DNA of 64,000 nt from Arthrobacter sp. efr-133-R2A-120 (GCF_030209835.1 NZ_JARVRF010000030.1:49561-113560), one strand, 5' to 3'; counted from the stretch's first letter, positions 51,220 through 59,887 are shown. The notes: a model not told the origin generated them from the sequence alone. Numbers and translations: made by a program.

Positions 51220-52134
51220 TTAGCAGAAGCCGGCGATTCCGTTCCACGCAGCCGGGGCAGGCGTGGTGTTGTCGCGCTGGACCGTGGCCTCGATGAGGCC
51301 GTACGGGCGGTCAGCCGCGAAGAAGACCTCGTTGGGGTTGTCGAGGCCGAACGGGCTGAGGTCCACCAGGAAGTGGTGCTTGTTGGGCATCGAGAACTTG
51401 ATCTCGTCCACTTCGCTGTGGGCCTCGAGGACCTTCTTGCCCATGTCGAACAGGGTCTGCTGCAGGGCGTGGGAGTAGTTCTCCGTGAAGCCTTCCAAGA
51501 GCAGGGCCTTGATGTCCTCGTAGCTCTTGTTGAAGTCGGTCCCGGCAGCGTCGAGCCCGGTGTTGTAGCGCCAGCGTGCCGAGACGTCGGTGGCGAGGAT
51601 GCGGTCCGTGGTCTCGGGCAGCGTGGTGTACCGGTCGCGGGGGTAGCCCACGAAGCCGGACTGCGTGGTCTTGAGGACGGTCAGGTCCTTGAGGCCGGAA
51701 ATGACGTGCGTCGTATTGCCTTCGCGGACCACGACGGCGGTGCGGACTTCCTGCCCCTTGCGGACAAAGCTGTGGTCGTGTTCGGAGCCGTGTGCCTGGA
51801 TGCGGTCCCAGGTGTAGGCCTCGGCTTCCCAGCGGCCGCCCGTGACCCACTCGAAGCCCGAGGTGAAGTGTTCGCTCAGGCGCAGGAGGAAGGCCTCGGG
51901 GGAGCCGATGCCGTCGCGGGCAAAAGCGTAGATGGTGTTCTTCTGGGTGTCCGTGGCGACGACGTGTGCGTTGTCGCCTTGGAGGTGCGCAGCCTGGAAG
52001 TCGCCACGCAATTGCGAGGTGACGTTAAGGTCTTCGATCTGGTGGCGGTCGGTGTCGCGGGTGACTTTGACGACGCGGACTTCAGCCTTGCCGTACTGGT
52101 TGTCGCCGAGGACGATCTTGTTGCTCATGGTCAT
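51220..52134 (-). CDS. urate oxidase (uricase)
   Basis: A 304-residue uricase of the cofactor-free T-fold type. The N-terminal GDNQYGKAEVRVVKV, ATDTQKNTIYAFARDG and the motif KTTQSGFVGYPRDRYTTLPE (urate binding) are all present, as is the conserved SMPNKHHFLVDLSPFG end region. It oxidises urate to 5-hydroxyisourate with oxygen. HIU hydrolase and OHCU decarboxylase genes, which often flank it, are absent here. ATG 52134 or ATG 52128 can be the start; GGGAT upstream better suits the second. A 416-base gene-free leader with an intrinsic terminator lies upstream. Confidence 0.93.
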   Translation of the reverse strand: MTMSNKIVLGDNQYGKAEVRVVKVTRDTDRHQIEDLNVTSQLRGDFQAAHLQGDNAHVVATDTQKNTIYAFARDGIGSPEAFLLRLSEHFTSGFEWVTGGRWEAEAYTWDRIQAHGSEHDHSFVRKGQEVRTAVVVREGNTTHVISGLKDLTVLKTTQSGFVGYPRDRYTTLPETTDRILATDVSARWRYNTGLDAAGTDFNKSYEDIKALLLEGFTENYSHALQQTLFDMGKKVLEAHSEVDEIKFSMPNKHHFLVDLSPFGLDNPNEVFFAADRPYGLIEATVQRDNTTPAPAAWNGIAGFC

Positions 52135-52222
52135 ATCCCAACTTCTATGAGGTGGAACCCCTAAGGTCCACCAATGAAATTAAGCGCGTGTTTCGTACGC
52201 GTTTCTGGTGGAGCCGACCCAA

Positions 52223-52254
52223 CAAAAAAGAGCCGGCATCCGTTGATGCCAGCT
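52223..52254 (-). terminator. intrinsic terminator in the uricase leader
   Basis: On the minus strand an 11-bp stem (GAGCTGGCATC and GATGCCGGCTC) closes an AACG loop and is followed by six T residues. It lies about 90 bases upstream of the uricase start, so it terminates or attenuates transcription entering that gene, or ends a small RNA. The next minus-strand gene upstream has its own terminator. Confidence 0.75.
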
Positions 52255-52278
52255 CATTACGACCCTGCCTGCTGCTCC

Positions 52279-52294
52279 CAGGTTACGTGACCTG
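52279..52294. promoter_or_regulatory. 16-base imperfect palindrome
   Basis: CAGGTTACGTGACCTG is symmetric at seven of eight base pairs, 25 bases upstream (in minus-strand sense) of the terminator. It may be a protein operator for uricase or one arm of a leader RNA hairpin. Confidence 0.4.
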
Positions 52295-52472
52295 CGCCAC
52301 GAATTGAAGAAAGCGTAGCCCACGTTTGCCAGTGGTGTACATCACTTCCGGAGAATCGTTATCTACTTTCCGATTGTGACCGACGGCGGCTGGCGGCGGG
52401 GGCGTGGCCCCGCGGGCACCCCTTGACGCGGTTCGGGAATCCCCTCTACCATTTCCATATAACAAAAAATGT

Positions 52473-52489
52473 TTTCCAAGATGTGGAAA
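52473..52489. promoter_or_regulatory. TTTCCA-N5-TGGAAA inverted repeat
   Basis: A 6-base inverted repeat with 5-base spacer lies 62 bases upstream of the small gene at 52551; another TTTCCA lies 21 bases before it (52452). The core resembles the TGGAAA/TTTCCA half-sites known for IclR-type regulators, and an IclR regulator is encoded at 45934. Confidence 0.4.
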
Positions 52490-52550
52490 GTACTCAAAAG
52501 CTTCAACCGCATCGCCACGGAGAACTTGAGCGCATGAAATAGGAGGACAG

Positions 52551-52727
52551 ATGGACTCGCAGGATAAGAACAACGTCGTGGAATTCCCCGCGCCCGGCCA
52601 GGAACTGTACCTGCCGTTCGGCGCCACGGATCCTGACTTCTACATTCCGGCCGACTGTGACCGCACGCCCGGGACTTTCTCCCGCTGGCTGCGTGCCCTT
52701 CCCGTATTCGGCCGGCAGCGTTCCTAG
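52551..52727 (+). CDS. small protein, 58 residues, unknown function
   Basis: A short gene with a perfect ribosome binding site (AGGAGGACAG) before ATG 52551. The product begins MDSQDKNNVVEFPAPGQELY and ends in SRWLRALPVFGRQRS; it is acidic at first and basic and aromatic near the end, with no signal peptide. I do not recognise a family. It is divergent from uricase and followed by a GC-rich hairpin. The strong ribosome binding site and the operator-like repeat upstream argue that it is real. Confidence 0.65.
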   Translation: MDSQDKNNVVEFPAPGQELYLPFGATDPDFYIPADCDRTPGTFSRWLRALPVFGRQRS

Positions 52728-52768
52728 GGCTCCTGCCCCTGGGGATGAGGGACTCTGCGCAACAGAGC

Positions 52769-52818
52769 AAAAAGGCGGGCGGCACTGAACCCTCCCTTCG
52801 GGGGTGGTGCCGCCCGCC
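52769..52818 (-). terminator. intrinsic terminator of the DUF2510 gene
   Basis: GGCGGGCGGCAC and its complement GTGCCGCCCGCC form a 12-bp stem with a smaller inner hairpin. On the minus strand it is followed by TTTTTGC, a proper T run. It lies after the DUF2510 gene; in the plus direction it may also stop the small gene at 52551. Confidence 0.75.
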
Positions 52819-52853
52819 GCTTTGTGCCGTGGGACAGATATTTCGCCCGGAGC

Positions 52854-53564
52854 CTACATTGGCAGGGCCTTGGCGATGGTCGAAACGATCATGCTCGCTT
52901 TGACGGCCACCAGGATGAAGCTCACAGCCACCAGGCCAATCAGTACCCAAACCGGCGCGAGTCCGCGCTGCGGAGCGACCTTGTGGACAATCACGGAGCG
53001 GCCCACCACGTAGACTCCGGCGCCCAGGAATGCCCATGCCCAGTGGAAGGGGCGGACCACCCCGTCCCTTTGCAGCTTTTGCCAGTCGAGGTAGGACAGC
53101 AGAACACTGACCCCGTAGATCAGCCAGCCCGAAACGATGAGCAGGAAATATGGAACGCTGAATGCGCTGGGGTCGAGGGTGGGTACGCGCCTGGCGCCGA
53201 CATACCGCAGGTGGAAGACCGGATTCCAGAGCAGCAGGATGATCAGGGTGATCACCGGCAACAGGGTGACGAGCCAGATGAATGGGTTGTAGACCGGGGT
53301 CTGCTTGCTGATTTCCGGGCGCGGTGCGGGCTGGACCGGTCCCGCGTATTGCGGAGGCCCCCCGTACTGCCCCGGACCGCCGTATGGCCCTGGCCGCGCG
53401 GCCTCGGGCCACGCCGCGGCGGGCTGACCAGCGCCGGCCTGGCCCGGTGGGTTCCACGCGTTTCCGGTCCAAGCGTTGCCGTCCCACCACCGTAGTTGCC
53501 CGGAGCCCGAGGGATCCGGGTACCAACCTGGAGGAGTCGGCGTGTTGTGCTGGGGGACGGTCAT
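52854..53564 (-). CDS. DUF2510 membrane protein
   Basis: A 236-residue protein. The N-terminal PPGWYPDPSGSGQLRWWDGN is the DUF2510 module, followed by a Pro/Gly/Ala-rich linker and about five hydrophobic segments (first LVTLLPVITLIILLLW). DUF2510 is an actinobacterial module often joined to membrane domains; no function is known to me. It lies between uricase and the 8-oxoguanine deaminase gene but has its own terminator, so a link to purine metabolism is not shown. Confidence 0.8.
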   Translation of the reverse strand: MTVPQHNTPTPPGWYPDPSGSGQLRWWDGNAWTGNAWNPPGQAGAGQPAAAWPEAARPGPYGGPGQYGGPPQYAGPVQPAPRPEISKQTPVYNPFIWLVTLLPVITLIILLLWNPVFHLRYVGARRVPTLDPSAFSVPYFLLIVSGWLIYGVSVLLSYLDWQKLQRDGVVRPFHWAWAFLGAGVYVVGRSVIVHKVAPQRGLAPVWVLIGLVAVSFILVAVKASMIVSTIAKALPM

Positions 53565-53604
53565 GATGTGCCTCCTGATCTACGACCTAATCGAGAGGCT
53601 ACTC

Positions 53605-54999
53605 CTAACCCCTGACGATTTTCTGTGCGGCGGCTGAATGTTTGGCAATAAGTTCCGGGATGTCCAGATCGGGGATCCGACCGTCCACAACGCGCCACTT
53701 ACCGGCCACCATGACGCGGTCGGCGCGGTCGGCCGCGCAGAGCAACAAGGCCGCGATGGGATCGTGGCTGCCGGAGAAGCGCAGCTCGTCAAGCGTGAAC
53801 AAGGCTAGGTCGGCCTGCATCCCGGGAGCGATCTGCCCGATGTCCGTGCGGCCCAGCACCGCAGCGGATCCTCGCGTCGCCCAGCCGAGGGCGCGTTCCA
53901 CAGGGACGTCCGCGCCGTAGCGCAGCCGCTGCAGATACAGCGCCTGCCGCGCTTCGAGGATCATGTTGGAGGCATCGTTCGAAGCCGAACCGTCCACTCC
54001 CAGCCCCACCGGAACTCCGGCCGCCTCAAGTTCCAGCACCCGTGCGGTGCCGGACGCGAGCCTCATGTTCGACGTCGGGCAGTGTGCGACGGCGGTGCCC
54101 GCGGCACCCAGCCGGGCGATCTCGTCGTCGTCGAAATGGATGCCGTGGCCAAGCCAGGTACGTTTTCCGAGCCAGCCGACGCTGTCCAGATAGTCCACCG
54201 TGCGCAGCCCGAACATCTCGCGGCAGAAATCTTCCTCGTCGATGGTTTCCGCGAGGTGTGTGTGGAGCCGGACATCCAGCCGTTCGGCCATGGCGGCGCT
54301 CTCGGCCATGATTTCCCTGGTCACGGAGAACGGCGAGCAAGGGGCCAACGCGATTTGGATGACCGCTCCGTCTCCACGTTCGTGGTACTCCCCGATCAGC
54401 CGTTCGCTGTCCGCGAGGATCACCTCCGGACGCTGCACAGTGGAACGCGGCGGCAGCCCGCCGTCGTCCTCGCCCAGCGTCATGGACCCTCGGGTGAGGG
54501 TGGCGCGCATCCCGAGTTGACGCACGACGCCGACCTCGATATCGATCGCGTCCTCAAGTCCCGCGGGGAAGAGGTAGTGGTGATCGGCTGCCGTGGTGCA
54601 GCCGGAAAGCAGGAGTTCCGCGAGTGCTACCTTCACGGCAAGTTCGAGGCTGTCCGGCGTCAGCCGCGCCCACACGGGATACAGGTTCTGCAGCCAAGGG
54701 AACAGGGGAGCGTTGGCCACCGGACCCCAAGCCCGCGTGAGGGTTTGGTAGAAATGGTGATGCGTGTTGATGAGCCCGGGTAGCAGGACATGGCTGCTGG
54801 CGTCGAAGGTTTGATCGCATTGCGCGGAAGGCTGTGCGCCGGCGGGGACGAGCTCGGCGATTTTCCCGTCGCTGACCACGATGCCGCCGCTGGCGTCGAG
54901 CCCGTTGGCGGTGAACACTGCGAGGGGATTCTTGATCCAGAGCCGGGAAGGTGCAGGCCTTGCTGGAGCTGCTGGCTGGAAATCGGATTTCGGGGACAC
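53605..54999 (-). CDS. 8-oxoguanine deaminase (amidohydrolase superfamily)
   Basis: A 464-residue metal-dependent deaminase. LLPGLINTHHHFYQTLTRA and RLHTHLAET carry the metal-binding histidines, and AHCPTSNMRLASG and GLGVDGSASNDASNM the later ligands; this set fits the 8-oxoguanine deaminase group (ammonia release giving uric acid). The start is probably GTG 54999, with AAGGA upstream; an open frame runs further to 55215. The gene is divergent from guanine deaminase. Product uric acid feeds uricase. Confidence 0.85.
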   Translation of the reverse strand: MSPKSDFQPAAPARPAPSRLWIKNPLAVFTANGLDASGGIVVSDGKIAELVPAGAQPSAQCDQTFDASSHVLLPGLINTHHHFYQTLTRAWGPVANAPLFPWLQNLYPVWARLTPDSLELAVKVALAELLLSGCTTAADHHYLFPAGLEDAIDIEVGVVRQLGMRATLTRGSMTLGEDDGGLPPRSTVQRPEVILADSERLIGEYHERGDGAVIQIALAPCSPFSVTREIMAESAAMAERLDVRLHTHLAETIDEEDFCREMFGLRTVDYLDSVGWLGKRTWLGHGIHFDDDEIARLGAAGTAVAHCPTSNMRLASGTARVLELEAAGVPVGLGVDGSASNDASNMILEARQALYLQRLRYGADVPVERALGWATRGSAAVLGRTDIGQIAPGMQADLALFTLDELRFSGSHDPIAALLLCAADRADRVMVAGKWRVVDGRIPDLDIPELIAKHSAAAQKIVRG

Positions 55000-55386
55000 G
55001 GGGATCCTTGTCTGGTCGGCGTAATTGCGTTCCAGCTCAGTGGTTCCTGTCTGCTGATCCAGGTTCCGGAGGTCAACCCTGCCGGTGGCACCCAGCGTAG
55101 GTCGCTCGCCGAAGTGCGTCAATGTGACCGGCGCCCGAACCGGCCCCGACGCCCGGCATTCAGCGTGAATTTCACATCTCGAAACTTTTTTTCCAGAAAC
55201 TATGGCGCGGCTCACATCTCCGGTGCTAATCTCAATTTGCCAAAGGCGGGCACCCGGACTCCGGGAAGCTATCTACCAGGCGAAACCTTCAAAAGCACAT
55301 GCTGAAGCCTGGTAATCGCAGCACTGGTCCGTCATGTCCAGACGCCTCCCTGGTTACAGGCTTCCTCAGCACTAAGGAAGTCGCAC
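55000..55386. other. divergent promoter region of the two deaminase genes
   Basis: No gene is supported here. On the minus strand an open stretch reads LDQQTGTTELERNYADQTRI, which weakly resembles the N terminus of the DUF6986 protein. Repeated TTTCC and GAAAC strings occur around 55180-55200 and may be regulator sites. The region carries the promoters for both deaminase genes. Confidence 0.4.
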
Positions 55387-55881
55387 ATGAGTACCACCGT
55401 CACGGCCGAACGTTTCTTGGCCACTTCCATTGAGCTGGCAACAGCCAATGTCCTCAACAGCGGCGGGCCGTTCGGCGCCGTCATTGTCACCGCGGATGGC
55501 CGCGCCTTCGAAGGCGTCAACAGGGTCACCGCTACCAACGACCCCACGGCCCACGCCGAGGTCACCGCCATCCGCAACGCCTGCCGCGAGCTCGGCACCT
55601 TCGATCTCAGCGGAGCCACCCTCTACACGAGCTGCGAGCCATGCCCCATGTGCCTGGCCTCGGCTCTCTGGGCCCGGATCGGCAACGTTGTCTTCGCAGC
55701 AGACCGGCACGACGCCGCATCCGTCGGCTTCGACGACGCCGTCTTCTACGAATACTTCGAGAACGAAGACCGGGACACGCTTATGCCGGTCCGCAAGCTG
55801 GAACTGGGCGACCCCCAGGCCCCGGCCATCCTGGAACCGTTCAACACCTGGAACACGCTTGACTCCAGGATTGACTACTAG
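55387..55881 (+). CDS. guaD: guanine deaminase (nucleoside deaminase family)
   Basis: A 164-residue zinc-dependent cytidine deaminase-like fold enzyme of the GuaD (Bacillus) type. HAEVTAIRNAC has the metal-binding His and catalytic Glu, and SCEPCPMCLASALWARI has the PCxxC ligands. The C-terminal EYFENEDRDTLMP loop is typical of guanine deaminases. It converts guanine to xanthine. Ribosome binding site TAAGGAAG precedes the ATG. It is followed 6 bases later by a purine permease gene, with which it forms an operon. Confidence 0.9.
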   Translation: MSTTVTAERFLATSIELATANVLNSGGPFGAVIVTADGRAFEGVNRVTATNDPTAHAEVTAIRNACRELGTFDLSGATLYTSCEPCPMCLASALWARIGNVVFAADRHDAASVGFDDAVFYEYFENEDRDTLMPVRKLELGDPQAPAILEPFNTWNTLDSRIDY

Positions 55882-55887
55882 GGCCCG

Positions 55888-57468
55888 GTGGCTGAAATGA
55901 CAATCCTGGACCCCGCAGAAATGCGAACGGCAACTGAAAAGCAGGCTGCGCCTTCCGGCGCAGGGCAGACAGAAGCACGCGAAAAGCACACGGCAACCGG
56001 ACTGGCGCAGCGGGGCAGCAGCCCCAGGCCCCCGGCGTCGAACTCCTTCCTGGATCGTTTCTTCCAGATCACCAAGCGTGGCTCCACGCTGGCCCGCGAA
56101 TTCCGCGGCGGCATCGTCACGTTCTTCACGATGGCCTACATCGTTATCCTCAACCCCCTGATCCTGGGCGGATTCTCAGCCCAGAACGCACCCACGGATG
56201 TAGCTGGCGGATGGTTGTCCGCAGCCCAAGTGGGGGCGGTCACCGGCCTGACCGCCGGTGTCATGACGGTCCTCTTCGGCCTCATCGCGAACCTGCCGTT
56301 CGGGCTCGCCGCAGGCTTGGGAATCAACTCGTTCCTCGCAGTCGCCGTCATCCATGAAGTCACCTGGCCGGAAGCCATGGGCCTGGTGGTCATCAACGGC
56401 ATCCTGATTGTCCTGTTCGGCGTCACGGGCGCCCGGACCGCGATCTTCAAGGCTGTTCCCAAGGAACTCAAGGCCGCCATCACCGTTGGCATCGGCCTGT
56501 TCATCGCCTTCATCGGCTTCGTCGATTCCGGCTTCGTCCGCGCCACAAAAGGCGGACCGCCGGTACAGCTCGGCAACGATGGTTCCATCACCTCTATACC
56601 TACCCTCATTTTCATTGTCGGTCTGCTGGTCATGGGAATCCTCGTGGCCCGTAAGATCCAGGGCGGCCTCCTGATCGGAATCGTCGCCACCACTGTCCTC
56701 GCCGCCGTTGTCGAGGCCGTCATGCACATCGGACCTGGCAGCGCCGCCAATCCCGGTGGCTGGCACCTCAACACCCCGGTACTGTCCGGCCAACTGGTAT
56801 CCGCCCCGGACTTCAGCCTGGTAGGCCACTTCGACCTCTTCGGTTCGTTCTCGAGGATCGGCGGCCTGGCGGCCACGATGCTGGTGTTCACCCTGGTGTT
56901 CACCAACTTCTTCGACGCCATGGGCACCATGACCGGCCTCGCCAAGAGCGCTGGCGTGGCTTACAAGGACGGTACGTTCCCCAAGCTCAAGTCGGCCTTC
57001 ATTGTCGAGGGCCTGGGCGCGGTAGCCGGCGGCGCGACGTCGGGTTCGTCCAACACCGTGTACATCGACTCCGCTGCCGGCATTGGCGAAGGCGCCCGTA
57101 CCGGCCTGGCGTCGGTGGTCACCGGCCTGCTGTTCCTGGGGTCGATGTTCCTGACCCCGCTCACCAGCGTGGTTCCGCTCGAGGTCGCAGCCGCAGCCTT
57201 GGTGGTAGTGGGAGCCATGATGATGGCACAGATCCGCGAGATCAAGTTCTCCAAGTTCTCCGTGGCCCTGCCGGCCTTCCTGACCATCGTTACCATGCCG
57301 CTGACCTACTCCATCGCCAACGGCATCGGCGTCGGGTTCATCTCCTGGGCCGTGATCCACGCGGCATCGGGGAAGGGCAACAAAGTCCACCCGCTCATGT
57401 GGGTGGTGACCGTGGGCTTCCTGATCTACTTTGCCCGCGGGCCGATCAGCGCGCTGATGGGAGCGTAG
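55888..57468 (+). CDS. NCS2 family guanine/hypoxanthine permease (AzgA-like)
   Basis: A 526-residue AzgA/GhxP-type purine permease with about thirteen membrane segments. The opening segment REFRGGIVTFFTMAYIVILN, ANLPFGLAAGLGINSFLAV, and the later FFDAMGTMTGLAKSAG are typical of this branch of NCS2. A 60-residue hydrophilic N-terminal extension precedes the first helix. It takes up guanine or hypoxanthine for the adjacent guanine deaminase. The start may be GTG 55888 or ATG 55897. Confidence 0.9.
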   Translation: MAEMTILDPAEMRTATEKQAAPSGAGQTEAREKHTATGLAQRGSSPRPPASNSFLDRFFQITKRGSTLAREFRGGIVTFFTMAYIVILNPLILGGFSAQNAPTDVAGGWLSAAQVGAVTGLTAGVMTVLFGLIANLPFGLAAGLGINSFLAVAVIHEVTWPEAMGLVVINGILIVLFGVTGARTAIFKAVPKELKAAITVGIGLFIAFIGFVDSGFVRATKGGPPVQLGNDGSITSIPTLIFIVGLLVMGILVARKIQGGLLIGIVATTVLAAVVEAVMHIGPGSAANPGGWHLNTPVLSGQLVSAPDFSLVGHFDLFGSFSRIGGLAATMLVFTLVFTNFFDAMGTMTGLAKSAGVAYKDGTFPKLKSAFIVEGLGAVAGGATSGSSNTVYIDSAAGIGEGARTGLASVVTGLLFLGSMFLTPLTSVVPLEVAAAALVVVGAMMMAQIREIKFSKFSVALPAFLTIVTMPLTYSIANGIGVGFISWAVIHAASGKGNKVHPLMWVVTVGFLIYFARGPISALMGA

Positions 57469-57590
57469 CCGGCCATTGAGACGGCGGTCCGGCCGCAAGT
57501 CACCGCAATGAATAGGCGTCCGCCGATCGTCACCAACCGCATAGTGCGGACGACGACGGCGGGCGGCGGTGGGGTACGGCCGCTCCGCTA

Positions 57591-57628
57591 AGGACCGGGG
57601 TGGGAAATGAGAGGCCCGCCCCGGTCCT
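57591..57628 (+). terminator. hairpin after the AzgA-like permease
   Basis: AGGACCGGGGTGGG pairs with CCCGCCCCGGTCCT (14 positions, one G-T pair) around a ten-base loop. It lies in the 288-base gap between the permease and XdhC genes; there is no T run. Confidence 0.5.
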
Positions 57629-57756
57629 CTTCGCGAAACGGGTGATCACGCACCCAAGCTTCCCCGAACACACGCAAGGAATGAGAATATGAGGCAAGAT
57701 CGCACACTGCCCCGGGCGGGTCTCCGGTCCGGGACCTCGGTAAAGGAGGTGTTGCC

Positions 57757-58956
57757 ATGCTGGATTTGATGCCCTCGCTGGGCACCTGGCGACCCGCGGT
57801 CTCCGGGCAGCGATGCGCCGTCGCCACCATCGTGGCCGTGGGAGGTTCCGTGCCCCGGCCCCCCGGCACGTCCATGCTCGTTTCCGAACAGGGCGACGTG
57901 CTTGGCAGCCTCTCCGGAGGCTGCGTGGAAGGCGCCGTGGTGGAGGCCGCCCTTCAAGCAATGCGCGACGGCGGCAGTCGCCTCGAGTCGTTCGGCTACA
58001 GTGCCGAGGACGCGTTCGCCGTCGGGCTCACGTGTGGCGGCGAGCTCGAAGTCCATATCCAGCCAATCCAATCAACAAGCGCCGGCGGCCTGGACTTGGC
58101 TTCATTGAACAACGCTTTCGGCGGCTCCTCCCTGGCACTCATCCGCAGGCTCGACGCCGCGGGAGGCGCCGTCGTCGTTCCCGATCCGGCAGCTTTTTCC
58201 GCCGCAGGTTCACAAGAACTTTCGGACCTTCTTGGCGGGGATGACTCCGTGATCCGCGCGGCCGCGGCGCAGCTTGAACCGCTTCTCCGCGGAGGCCGTG
58301 CAGGGATGGTGCGGCTCGCCCCGGCCGAAGGCTGCGGGGGCTCCGGGCCGGAAACCGAACCCATCACCCTCTTCGTGGAAAGCCGCCTGCCCGCGGCTCG
58401 CATGCTCATCTTTGGCGCCAACGACTTCGGCGCGGCATTGCTCCCCGCCGGGAAACTCCTGGGCTACGAGGTCACCTTGTGCGATGCGCGGCCCGCTTTT
58501 GCGAGCCAGGGCCGTTTCCTCGCCGCCGACCACCTTGTCACGGACTGGCCGCACCGCTACCTTGCCGCCGAAGCAGCCGTCGGCCGGATCGATTCCCGCA
58601 CCGTCGTTTGCGTGCTGACCCACGATCCCAAATTCGATATTCCCCTGCTGGAAACTGCACTCGCTTTGGATCTCGCCTATGTGGGAGCCATGGGTTCCAG
58701 GCGCAGCCACCGGCAGCGGATTGATGGACTGCTGGCTCACGGCATCCCGGCCGCGGCCCTTGAGCGCCTGCATTCGCCGATCGGGCTGGATCTTGGCGCG
58801 GTCACTCCCGCCGAAGTGGCCGTTTCCATTACCGCCGAAATCCTCGCGTCCCGCGCTCCGCAGCCGGCCTCCGCCCGGGGTTCGCTCAAGGACGGAACGG
58901 GACCGATCCACCGCACCAACACCCCCGAACAAACCCAGGAGAACCCATGGACATGA
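57757..58956 (+). CDS. xdhC: XdhC family molybdenum cofactor insertion protein
   Basis: A 399-residue XdhC/CoxI family protein. The N-terminal domain has VATIVAVGGSVPRPPGTSML and SGGCVEGAVVEA with the conserved Cys; the C-terminal Rossmann region contains MLIFGANDFGAALLPAGKLL and CVLTHDPKFDIPLLETAL with YVGAMGSRRSHRQRI. It matures the molybdenum cofactor (sulphuration) and inserts it into xanthine dehydrogenase. The ribosome binding site AAAGGAGGTG is nearly perfect. Its stop overlaps the next gene's start. Confidence 0.92.
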   Translation: MLDLMPSLGTWRPAVSGQRCAVATIVAVGGSVPRPPGTSMLVSEQGDVLGSLSGGCVEGAVVEAALQAMRDGGSRLESFGYSAEDAFAVGLTCGGELEVHIQPIQSTSAGGLDLASLNNAFGGSSLALIRRLDAAGGAVVVPDPAAFSAAGSQELSDLLGGDDSVIRAAAAQLEPLLRGGRAGMVRLAPAEGCGGSGPETEPITLFVESRLPAARMLIFGANDFGAALLPAGKLLGYEVTLCDARPAFASQGRFLAADHLVTDWPHRYLAAEAAVGRIDSRTVVCVLTHDPKFDIPLLETALALDLAYVGAMGSRRSHRQRIDGLLAHGIPAAALERLHSPIGLDLGAVTPAEVAVSITAEILASRAPQPASARGSLKDGTGPIHRTNTPEQTQENPWT

Positions 58957-59885
58957 ACACCATCGAGTCCGTGGTTGCCACCACGGATCCAGGCCAGTGG
59001 CGCGAGGGCGATGCTTGGCTCGCCGGCGGCACGGTCCTGTTTTCTTACGGAAGCCCGGTGGGCAGCGAGGAGCCGCTCAAGCGGTTGCTTGACCTAGGGC
59101 AAGCAGGCTGGCCGGCCGTAAACGTGAGCGACGCCGGCATTGAGCTGGCCGCCACCTGCACCGTCGCCGAACTCTACGCGCTCCCGGTGTCTGACGCTGT
59201 GGCCGGCCGGAACTGGCCGGGACTGGCTCTTTTCCGGCCGTGCTGTGACTCTTTCGTGGCTTCCTTCAAGGTGTGGAACATGTCCACCGTTGGCGGCAAT
59301 GTGTGCACCGCCCTCCCCGCCGGGCCGATGATTTCGCTGTGCGCAGGCCTGGATGCGAGGGCCGCCATCCTTGGCCGGCACGGCAGCAGCCGTACGGTTC
59401 CAGTGGCCGAGTTCGTTACAGGGGACGGGAAAAACTGCCTGGCACCCGGCGAGCTCGTGCGCAGCATCCAGCTGCCCGCGTCGGCCTTGGGGGCGAAGGT
59501 CGCCTTCCGCCGGCTCTCGCTCAGCAACCTCGGGCGATCCGGGGTCCTGCTGATCGGAAGGCTCGACGCCGATGGCAGCTTTGTCCTCACCGTCACCGCC
59601 GCCACCAAACGGCCCGTTCAGCTGCGGTTCGCCGCCGCGGAGTTGCCGGACGCCGAGCGGCTGGCCGCCGCCGTCGGGCATTCAATCCCTACAGAGCTGT
59701 ACCACGACGACATCCACGGGCTCCCGGAATGGCGCCGCGACATGACGTTCCGCCTTTCTGAGGAGATCCGCGCGGAGTTGCTCGAGCCGGTTCCGGACGG
59801 ACCGCTCACCGTCTCGGGCGATTTCTGGCCGCCGCACGCCACGTCGCCGCAACCATCCACCCAACTCGCACAGAAGGAGGCCTGA
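58947..59885 (+). CDS. xanthine dehydrogenase FAD-binding subunit
   Basis: A 312-residue FAD-domain protein of the molybdopterin dehydrogenase type. AWLAGGTVLFSYGSPV opens the FAD-binding fold, and FKVWNMSTVGGNVCTALPAG is the conserved FAD-binding region, followed by FRRLSLSNLGRSGV. It passes electrons from the iron-sulphur clusters to NAD or another acceptor. It overlaps xdhC by 10 bases and is followed 2 bases later by the large subunit, so it is one operon. Confidence 0.9.
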   Translation: MDMNTIESVVATTDPGQWREGDAWLAGGTVLFSYGSPVGSEEPLKRLLDLGQAGWPAVNVSDAGIELAATCTVAELYALPVSDAVAGRNWPGLALFRPCCDSFVASFKVWNMSTVGGNVCTALPAGPMISLCAGLDARAAILGRHGSSRTVPVAEFVTGDGKNCLAPGELVRSIQLPASALGAKVAFRRLSLSNLGRSGVLLIGRLDADGSFVLTVTAATKRPVQLRFAAAELPDAERLAAAVGHSIPTELYHDDIHGLPEWRRDMTFRLSEEIRAELLEPVPDGPLTVSGDFWPPHATSPQPSTQLAQKEA

Positions 59886-59887
59886 GC

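Larger units (their letters stand above)
52135..52550. other. gene-free region between uricase and a small divergent gene
   Basis: The region contains an intrinsic terminator on the minus strand, a 16-base imperfect palindrome at 52279-52294, and an inverted repeat TTTCCA-N5-TGGAAA at 52473-52489. No coding gene is supported; a longer minus-strand frame here has no family features. Confidence 0.6.

Noticed and set aside
52260..52300. Signal recognition particle RNA-like string (GGTCA ... GAGCAGC on the minus strand)
   Set aside because: The conserved GGAA tetraloop and its flanking helix are missing, so it is not an SRP RNA.
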